DNA from: Sarcocystis neurona | Lineage: Eukaryota > Apicomplexa > Conoidasida > Eucoccidiorida > Sarcocystidae | Assembly: GCA_000727475.1 (NCBI GenBank) | Contig: KL647330.1 | Span: 450,985-514,984 of the forward strand | DNA: 64,000 nt | Direction of reading: 5' to 3' | In this document: one piece after another, positions 1-10,134 of the stretch | How positions within the stretch are numbered: position 1 is the first letter of the stretch | Layout: the number at the start of each line of letters is the position of its first letter | Notes under the pieces: generated by a model | Databases searched by the model: none | Seen by the model: the letters and a program-made list of their open reading frames with translations, nothing else | Told to the model about the DNA's origin: nothing | Translations under genes and position numbers: made by a program

Positions 1-31
<31 letters not shown>
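1..31. repeat. (TA)n dinucleotide microsatellite at left edge
   Basis: The first 31 bases alternate A and T without interruption. Many similar but shorter tracts follow throughout the first 17 kb and in 36-38 and 44-45.4 kb. The tract continues past the window edge. Confidence 0.95.
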
Positions 32-32
<1 letters not shown>

Positions 33-365
33 GTATATACGAATGCGTGTATACAGATGAATACGCATAAACGTACACGTTTACAGAAACGCAAACTTAA
101 ACACATTCGTGGAAAGTGACAGAAGCGCAGATAAATACATACAAATATACATGTACACATATATATATATAATATGTATATCCACATGTGTGGGTATGGC
201 AGCGGATATCCTCGTGTCTTGCGGTTACACAGGCGTAAACCGCAACAGGAGAAAAGAGAGACGCTCAAAACAGTGAGTACATGCATGTAGAAACACATAC
301 ATATATACACATATATTCACATATATATATATATATACGTTGGATATAGACATTATATACATACA

Positions 366-740
366 TATGATGAGGACGCTGAAGGAGAGGCAGACGACTT
401 CTTGCCGCAGCGAAGATGCTGGAAACAGTGATATATATATATATATATGTGTAGATATATATGTATATATATGTGTATAAATACATATATATATATGATG
501 AGCATGCAGAAGGAGAAGCGGTGGACTTGTTGGGGCGGCATAGACGCTGGAAACAGTCAGTCAACACACCTATACATACACACCTACATACATATATATA
601 CATACATATAGATATACATATATATATATGTAAACATTGGGTATTTAACATATATATATATATATGTATATATATGTATATGATGAGGACGCTGAAGGAG
701 AGGCAGTGGACTTATTGGCGCAGCGGTGGGATGGAGTGCG
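366..740. repeat. Three diverged copies of a ~65-bp unit separated by (TA)n
   Basis: A GATGAG-initiated segment of about 65 bp occurs at about 366-430, 496-560 and 679-740, separated by TA/CA-rich microsatellite. All copies share the core GCTGAAGGAGAGGCAG or a close variant. The first two copies also share a CTGGAAACAGT tail. The third copy abuts the helicase splice donor (GTAAG on the minus strand at 757-753). Confidence 0.8.
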
Positions 741-757
741 GCAGGGGGGTGTCTTAC

Positions 758-3700
758 GATCGAAGGCAAGTTGCAGAAGTCCTGCACCACTCCTGGGTGG
801 GGCAGAATACTAGCACGGCTTTTCCTTCCCTGGCTGCTTCCCAGACAAGAAGACCAAGAGAATCTCTGTCTTTAAACGTTACCCAATCACCCGCAGTCTT
901 TTTGAAAGCGCCGTCCGCATGCGGTGCCGCTCTGCTGTTGCTGCTGCTCTCGCTGCTTCTGCTCGGGCCGTCACCTCCCCCAGCACTCCTGCCGTCGCCG
1001 AAGACACTCCTGTTCCCCTTGCTGCTGCAACTGCTCAAGGGGGTCGTATTCCTGCTGCCGCTAGCGCATGCGCTTTCAGAAATAGTCCTCGACCCGCTCC
1101 TGCTGCTGCTGCTGTTCCAGGTCAAAGTGCTGCCGCTGCTGCTACTGCTCCTACGCTCGTTGCTGCACGTCGGGCTACAGGTGGTGCTGCTGATGTCGCT
1201 GCGATAGTTCTCGCGGCCGCTGCTGTTGTACCTGCTGTTGCTAAACGCGCTGCTGCTGGTGCCCTCCCCGCGCCGGCCGGTGCTTCCTCTGTCGGCAGTA
1301 TGACTCTTGCTCGCAGAAAGGACGGGAGTGCTGCTCTTGCTGCTGCTAGTGCTGCTGCTGCTGCGCACCGGAGTACAACTCTCCTCCTCGTTGCAGCGCC
1401 CACCGGTGCAATTGCTGCAGCTGCTCTCGGCAGTGCTGCAGTTAAGGGTGCTGCTATCAAAGGGGCTGTTGCTGCTGCTGTTTCTGCGATTGCTGTAACT
1501 GCTGCTGCTGCTGCACACGCTCTGGTTGCTGTTGCTGCTGCCCCTTCCATTCACTACGTTGCTGCACGTGCTGCTGCTGCTTCTACTACTTTCGAGGCTG
1601 CTGCTACTGCTGGTGCGGTGAAGCAGCAAAGCGCGATGGACGACCGCCTCGTGGGTGAGCGCTGGCACATCCCCTCCTGCGTGTTGCTGCTCCAGCAGAA
1701 GAGCAGCCGCAGCAGCATCCAGCGTCGCAGCAGCAGCTGCTGATGCTTTAACGAACCACGAAGGCAGCCGCTTCGTGTCCTCCGGCGGCAATCGTCGCAC
1801 GAGCTGCGGTCGCAGCAGGCCCCAGCGACGAGCAGGGGGAGAAGAAACCGCAACCGCCCCGGCCGACGAAGCAGCAGGGGCTTCAGAGAACACAGAGGCA
1901 GATACCCGAGGAAGCGAAGACGAAGAAGAAAAAGGACAGGCAAAAGACTTTGCAGAGCATTCCGCCGGAGGAGCAGAACTCATTGTCGCGAAGGCAGCAG
2001 CAGAAGTTGCAGCAACAGATACAGCGCTAGCAGTCGTTAAAGAAGAAGCAGCAGCAGCTCCTGGTGCGGTAGGGCCAGCAGCAGCTCTTGGTGCGGGAGG
2101 GCCGGCAGCAGCTCCTGGTGCGGCAGGGCCGGCAGCAGCTCCTGATGCAGCAGGGCCAGCAGCGGCGTCTGGTAGGCGACACTCCGCTGTAGCCAGATCC
2201 AGCAGCTGGCCTCTCGCCTCGCCTCGCTCACTCGTCGCCGCTTCCTTCTTGCTGTCGTTGCTGCAGCGTCCGCTGGGACCGGTCGCTGCCCCCTTCCCGC
2301 TGTTGCCTCCACCTCCACCGCCGCTGTGCCAGAGCGTAGTCCTGCTGTCGCTGCTGCAGCTTTTGCAGGGAGTCGCGGAGGAGTGAGAGGTGCTGCTGGG
2401 TGTGTTACTGCTGGTGAAGCAGCTGTCGTTGCTGCTGATGCTGCTGTTTCCGCCGTTGCTGCTGCTGCAGTTCCAGGTCTGGGAGGCACTTGTGACGCTG
2501 CTACTGCGGCAGTGACGGCGTGAAGGAGAGCTTGGGTAGCAGGCCGGTCGCCGTTGCACCGGTCTCACGCAGCGATAGATCTGCGGCAGCGGCACACGCG
2601 CAGCAGACAACAACGGCACAGAGGCAGCAAAGGAGCAGCTGAAGCAGGCCAGCGGCAGCAGCAGCAGCAGCGCTAGCAGCAGAGCCGGGGCAACAGCAGC
2701 AGCGAAGTCGCCGTGTGACAGCAGCGCGGCGTGACAGCAGCAGTGGCACCAGCAACAGCGATGGAGCAACAGGAAGGGCAGTGGAACAGCGGCGCCACAC
2801 ATACGTTGAGTAGCCGTGGCAGCAGCAGCCTCGCAACAGCGCGCAACAGCAGGAGCACAGCCTTAGTACAGGGATGGCAGCAGTGCAACAGTCTCAGGAA
2901 CTCAGCAGCAACAGCAGCAGCGTCAGAGCGACAGGTTAGCGGCACCGCGACAACAGCAACAGCAGCAGTGGCGCGACAACAGCAGCAGCAGCAGCAGTAG
3001 CGCAACAACAGCAGCAGCAGCAGCAACGCGACAACAGCAGCAGCAGTAGCGCGACAACAGCAGCAGCAGTAGCGCGACAACAGCAGCAGCAGTAGCGCGA
3101 CAACAGCAGCAGCGGTAGCGCGACAACAGCAGCAGCAGCGCAACAACAGCGGCAGCAGCAATGCAACAATAGCAGCAGCAGGGCGACAACAGCAGCAGCA
3201 GCAGAGTGGCACCAGTACTGGGAGCTGCAGGATCGGCACCGCGTGGACGCAGCAGCGTAAGCAGCAGCTCGTAAAAGGCGTGACGCACAGAGGTCGAAGA
3301 GGCGAACGCAGAGGCAGCAGCAGCAGACACCCGTCGCATCAGCAGACAAAGACGCAGCAGCAGCGACCGCCTGGCGCCCCTCCCACGAGACACCCCAAGC
3401 GGCAACATCTTTTCTGGCCAAGAGTTTTCCCCAGCAGGCTTGGAGCAGCAGCAGCAAGGGGGGGCTGTTCCTGCTGCAGCGCCAACCGCAAACGGTCTTT
3501 AGCAGTGCTCGACACTGCAGTTGACGTCCTCTACATAAACCGTAGAACTTACGAAGACACACCGCTACACGCCCACTTGCATGAGAGCGGTCTACGCAGA
3601 TCTACCTCCCAACAACATACACACACATCTACCTCATACATATATACATATATATACAAATATATAGACAGATATATCTTCACACACAGAAATATATAGA

Positions 3701-6700
3701 TAGACAGAAAGGTACACATATATATATGTATACGTATTCACACCCACATACAATTATATATACGTACAAATGCCAGCAAGCAGCTTCCCGGAAGCGTACG
3801 TACACCCGGCTCTTCTTTCCGCCAGCGAGGTGGGTGACACCGACGAGAAGAAGCGGAAGCAGGAAAATTGAGGCTCCCTGCGCCGACGGGTGAGCCACAG
3901 CGGCAAGTCGATAGACACGAAAACCCAAGTATTTACAAAAGAAGCACTTCCATTTATCTTGAAACAAAGAGAGGGCACTAGTGCGGCAGAGTCCGTCGCG
4001 CATGCAGACACGTCCCTGCCCACCCAGCTACATCTATAGACACGTCAGAATATATATACATGTAGACCGATACACCTACATATATATATATATACTTCAC
4101 ACGTGGGCGTCTGTCGCCCAGTGTGCGCGCTTCCATAAGTCGTTTGCACCGGGGATATATATACGCCGCTGGAGAAGTACGTCGCAGCTATTCTGATGTG
4201 CAATATATATATGTATATATGTATATGAAGAGAGAGACAGAGAGCAAGACACATATATTATATATATGTAGGTATAACGACATATACATATATATCTATA
4301 TATTTACGTGCTTAATGTTGGTGTCTGGTGTCAGTCCGTATAGACACATATAGGGCGACGCAGAATATGCCGTAACCTTGTTGATGTGTAACATATATAG
4401 AGACGTACATATATATATATATGCGTGTAGAAAGAGAGAGAGAGATAAATGTGTATAGGGAGGCCCTTCTTGTTGGTGTCTACTAGCACGTGAACGTATA
4501 TAGAGTTATTAGAAGATATGTTGCAGCTGTGCCGAGACGGAATATATACAGGGAGTGAGGAGAGTAAGATATATATATATATACACATACAGAGGGCTAG
4601 AGGCGGACATATATATCTATATATATACATATATATAGAGAGATAGATAGGCATACACATATATATATATATGTGGTTCACATTGGTGTGTAGTAGCCCG
4701 TGGAGATATATATAGCGATGAGAAGATATGTCGTCGCTATGCTGCCGTATGGTGGCGTGCGATTTCTCTATATACGTATAGGGGGAGAGAGAGGAAATGA
4801 AACAGAGCAACACGCACACATAGTTAGATGCATATGAATAGATACACACATACATATGTAGACATCAATGTGTCTGTGTGTGGGTCCTCCACATTGGTGT
4901 CCCCCATGAGGCGAGCACGTACGCATATATAAGGAAATCCCCGTTTCTCTGTATGCGTGAGTGTGTGTGAGTGAGTCTGCGGATGCTTCCTCGTGTGGGG
5001 GTGTGCGGGAGGCTGCAGAGAGGCGTCCGCCTGCGTGGAAGTTCGTTTGTGCGGCCGTGCCCCGGCAGCAGAAGGGGGCGCAGGGAAGCCCGGCGTGTTG
5101 GCAGGCCTTCAGAAGCGTCTTCTTAACGAAATACGAAGAAATGGCGCTTCCCAGCGTGCGCGCGTTGCATGCATGCAGGCCACACGAAGATGCAGGAGGG
5201 GTATCGCCTCGATGAGCAGACAGCGGCGCAGTTTCGCCAGAGACTCGCAAAAAGGGAGACGCGCGACCCACTCGTGGCTCGCAGTCGCCCGGCCGGAGAG
5301 CTGCGCGGGGAGACTTCATCTGACAGAGAAGTGCATTCCCCCTACTCAACCTCCTGCATGCATACGAAGATGGTTGGATTAATTTAGAGAGAGAGGGCCA
5401 CCGAGAGGCAGACACACAGACGGCGACACAAAGAGGGACAGATAGAGACGGAGAGACAGACAGAGGGAGACACGTAGAAGTGTTGGCTGCCTATTCATAT
5501 ATATATGTATATGAAAACGTAGATATAGGGGTACATACAAATCCATATATATGTATACGTTATTGTATGGGGTGACTACTTATAAGTACATAGAATCACC
5601 CAGGACTTTTACACATATATATATGTAAGCACACATATATATATGTACACATATATACGTGTATATGAATATACGTTAAAGTATTGGGTGTATGTACATA
5701 CAATCACCCAATACTTTGACAGATGTATATGTAAACAGATACAAATAGGTGTACACACATATGTGTGTATGAAGAGGTAAAAGTATTGAGTGATTGTTCA
5801 TACATATATATGTATATATATGTACATGTAAACACGGATAGATATATGTGTAGAGTATCTATGTTGACGCAAGTATAGAGGTATACGGAGAGCAACGTAC
5901 AGATGGTAAAAACGTCTCGGCAAAGGGAGGGGTGTATGTCTCAAGGCTTTGCAAGCAAAGAGAGAAGAAGGAAGTTGACAAGTGCAGCAGCAGCAGCAGA
6001 AAAGACTTACTGCGTCTTTGTACTTGAGAAAATATTGGAGAGGAAGTGGCCGAAGGGACGTGGAGAACACTGCAGCCCTCAGCCAGTCAGCCAGCTGGAC
6101 AGCACCAGCAACAGCAGCAACAACACGACCCAATTGTTGGCAGCAACAGCAGCAGCCAGAACAGAGGAGCAAGAAGAGCAGCAAGAACAACAGCAAGAAT
6201 AGCAGCGAGAAGAACAGCAGCAATACTAGCGAGAACAGCAGCAGCAGCGAGGGCAGCTGCAGGAACGCGACGAACAGCAAGAATAGCAACGAGAACAGAA
6301 TAACAGTAAGAGAAGCAGCGAGAAGAACAGCAGGAAGAGCAGCGGGAAGAGTCGCGAGAAGAGCAGCGAGAAAAACAGCAACAGCCAGGGCAGCAAAGAG
6401 AGGAGCGAGAAGAGCAGCAAGACGGGCACAGCGAGAAGAACTGCAAGAACAGCAGGGAGAACAGCAGCAACTGCAGCGAGAACAGCAACAGCAAGAAAAC
6501 CAGCCGCGTGAGCGGAGGAGGGACCCCAGTCCCACCCAAATGAAACGGCAGAGAAAGAGGAGAAGGAGAAGCAGCAGCAGTTCTGAAGGGCGGAAGTTGG
6601 TGGACGAGGACAGGAGAAGCAGCGATGTCGGAACGCAGCAGGAGCAGCAATAGCAGCAAACGAGAGCAGCACCAGCGGTGTCAAACACCCCAAGTCGTCG

Positions 6701-9700
6701 AATCTGCCGCTGTTGCTATTATCCGCCGTCGGCCATCTCCTCTTCTATCACCCGGAGGCCCCACGCCGAACCTTCTCACAAACAAGGAAGTCTGCATATA
6801 TATATATATATATATATGTATATGTATACCTTTACATATATATATATATATGTATATGTGTGGTGACCGAGGACGTGGCGCATGCAGAAAATGTAAGAAT
6901 TTTACATGTACAGGTGAACGTTGGGTCTCGAGGGAGAACTACGGCCGCGCAAGGAGGTGTTCTCGACGTGTGCGCATGCGCATGCACTTGTCAATCCCCC
7001 CTGGTAGCAGCAAGAACACTCCGGCAAGAGGTCCTTCCTCACCTACGACGCCGAAAGTTTGGGAAGCACGGAAGTGAAGAACTCGAGAAGCAGAGAAGCC
7101 GGGATCCTCTCAAATTGAGACACTACTGAAGAAGGTACTCCCATGCACATACATGTACACCTATATATGTGCTTATATATATACATATATACATATATTT
7201 ATACTCGGACCCACAAATACGTATACATATACATATATATATGTGCTCGCACGCACAAATACGGATACATACATGTATATATATATATATATATACTCGC
7301 ATGCACAAATATGCATACAAGTACATATATATATACGTATATTATTCAGAAGGCGAAATTGGACAGTATTAAGCGAAGATGAAAGGAAGACATCGGGCTT
7401 GCAAGGGAAGGAACTTGTACTTCTTGCGCCCTTGACACGAGTAACGTAGTTTAAGTGACTGCATGTATTTGTCACTTTCCTGCCAGACCGGGTCGGCCCA
7501 CATATAACACACACAACAAATCGCAGAATTTCTTCTTCTTCAACGTGGGGAGGGCAGGCGTCAAGCCGTCGTACTGCTGTCCACCATATCTAGTAGGAGG
7601 CTGCTGCTCTCCTGTACATACATAGAGACGCATACTTGTACACAAACATACACACATCAAGAGTCCCACATTACTTTAGCCATAAACGTACATATGCAAG
7701 CTATCTCTGTGTAGATAGAGTCTTGCGCATGCACAGCCTGGTGGGTAGACACGAATGACGATAGCATGGATACATGCCTGTTGGCAGGCCTTCGAATATA
7801 TATACGTGTGTATCATCTCTCTCTTTCTCCACACATATATGTTTAGCCGGCATCACACACCTATACGTCCACCGACGCTGCAAGAAAGAGATCTATATAC
7901 ATACTTATAGCCAAGCCTTCGAATATATATACGTACGTATCATATATATATATGCGGCGTTATGTATCTGTACGCCCACCTACGCTGCAGTACATAGATG
8001 TCTACACATACGTATAGCCAGGCCTTCGAGTACATATGTACCACATACATGTATATATCTCTATACACCCAGCGTCGCACAGGTATATGCCCACCTACGC
8101 TGCAACAATAGACACAGGAGATGTTGCCGCTGCTTTATGTCTGTTCCTCTGCGTCTGCCTACACCTGGACAAAGAGGCTGACTTGAAGTGCATGCGTTCA
8201 AGACGGAGAGACACAGACATATACATATATACATATATATATATACAGAGGGAGAGGCAGACTGCGAAGATACGGATGTAGACAAACACAGATAGATATA
8301 CGTGTAGACAGCGAGACAGAGGGAAAAGCGAGACAGAGACGTGAGACACATAGATACATATATGACATATAGATAGACATGGAGACTGCTATAAACAGGG
8401 GGAATACACAGAGAGCCTAGAAAGACAGATAGATGCAGAAGTACGCAGGTCCTTCTAGAGACGCGCAGACATATATACAAATGTTATACATGCCTAGATA
8501 CATATATAGACGTATATATGTAAATGTGTGTGTGTCTGTCTCTATGTGTTTACATCAGAAGAGCTACACCTAGAGCTTTACCTGCGCAGCGTTGGATAGT
8601 GTCGCCGACATTGCTACGATCTGAAGGTCTACGAGAAAGAAAACACGAAGAAACAGCAGCTTCAGGAGAAGCAGCTCTGCCAGGCCCCCCCGCTCCTTTT
8701 CCCCAACGCTGTGCAGTTCATCCATCACGACGACGCCGATGCCGCTAAGGCAGCCTGGCAGTTCTCCTCGGATACTGCGGGCAGCAGCAGCTGCAGCACT
8801 GGCCGCCTGATGAGCAGCAGCAGCAGGAGCGGCAGAAGAGGACGCGCCAGCAGCAGCGAGGGCCCTCGCTGCTCTCGCACAGGCTGCGCGGGCGCGGAAC
8901 GAGGCGTACGGCGTTTCGAGCAGCAGCCTGCAGCAGCAAAAGAGGCAGCAGCAAGACAAAACGGCGGCCGAGTTGCGAAAGAACAGAGCAGCACGAGCGG
9001 GGCAGCACGCGCCCCTGTTCCAGCAAGGGGCGCGCACGGCGCAGTAACTGAGAGCAGCGCGGCAGCCTCAGAAGCGCAGCCGCATAACCACGAGGGAGAA
9101 GGAACCGCAGCAGCAGGAGCAGCAGGGCCACCAGCAGCAGCGGTACCAGCAGCAGCAGCGACGCCAGCAGCAGCAACGCCAGCAGCAGCAGCGACGCCAG
9201 CAGCGGCAGCGACACCAGCAGCAGCACGGGTACCACCTGCAGCAGCGATACGAGCAGCAGCAGCAGCAGTACCAGGAGGAGCAGCTGCCGCAGCCATTGC
9301 GCCAGCAGCACGAGTGCATGTATGTGTGTATCCATCAATCTATGTACGTATGTATCCACGCATACTTGCACATATATATATATGTATGTATGCATATATA
9401 TGTATGTATGTACGTATCTACGTGTATATATATGTATGTGTATACGGAAGTATGTATGTATGTATCTACACATATATATGTATATGTCTTCGACGTGGTG
9501 TGTGAACCGAGTCATGCAACGGCAGCGCTGCGCCTGTGAAGATTTACGCGTTGTTTGATGTAAGACGTGTCTCTTGTAAGGTGTGTGCTAATCTCTACCT
9601 TCGGTAACAAGATACCAAAGGCATACATATGTGTAAATGTAGGTGTGAAGACAGAAAACTCCGTCAGCAGTTATATATTCAGCTGAACTGGGAAGACTCG

Positions 9701-10102
9701 CCTGCGCACGCGCACAGACGTTGCTGTTGGCTTGTTACCTGTTGATAACGTTGTTGGCTTGCTCGATCGTACAGACGCCGACGTCTATCCCGGGGAACCA
9801 CGACGACGCATGTGCTGCAGCCAAGAATTAGGAAGAACCTTCTTTCATGTGTACGGGTATACGGAGAGTGGACGTACTCCGCATGCAGGCATGTTGCTGT
9901 CGACAGGAGAACGAGACAGAGGGAGAGGGGTGTGCGGCAGAAACAGCAAGGAAATACATGAGAAAGCGACAGACGTCGAAAAAAGGAGCGTCGCAGGAAT
10001 ATACGCGGATGTAGAGGAGTGAACAGAAGAATACGAGAGGAAGAGAGAAGAAGAGAGCTCGACTCGAAGAGCATGCGCGGGAAGAGGCCCAACAGCAGCA
10101 GA

Positions 10103-10134
<32 letters not shown>

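Noticed and set aside
919..1743. 274-codon plus-strand Ala-rich frame
   Set aside because: It is antisense to helicase exon 5, whose frame contains motif IV; the Ala frame is a CAG/GCT artefact.
4790..5415. Minus-strand 4768-5415 frame as a missing helicase exon
   Set aside because: No helicase motif is present, and exons 4 and 5 already join in phase with continuous homology.
5982..6653. 223-codon plus-strand Gln/Arg/Ser frame
   Set aside because: It overlaps helicase exon 4 on the other strand (LADWLRAAVFSTSLRPLP) and consists of GAAGAGCAG repeats only.
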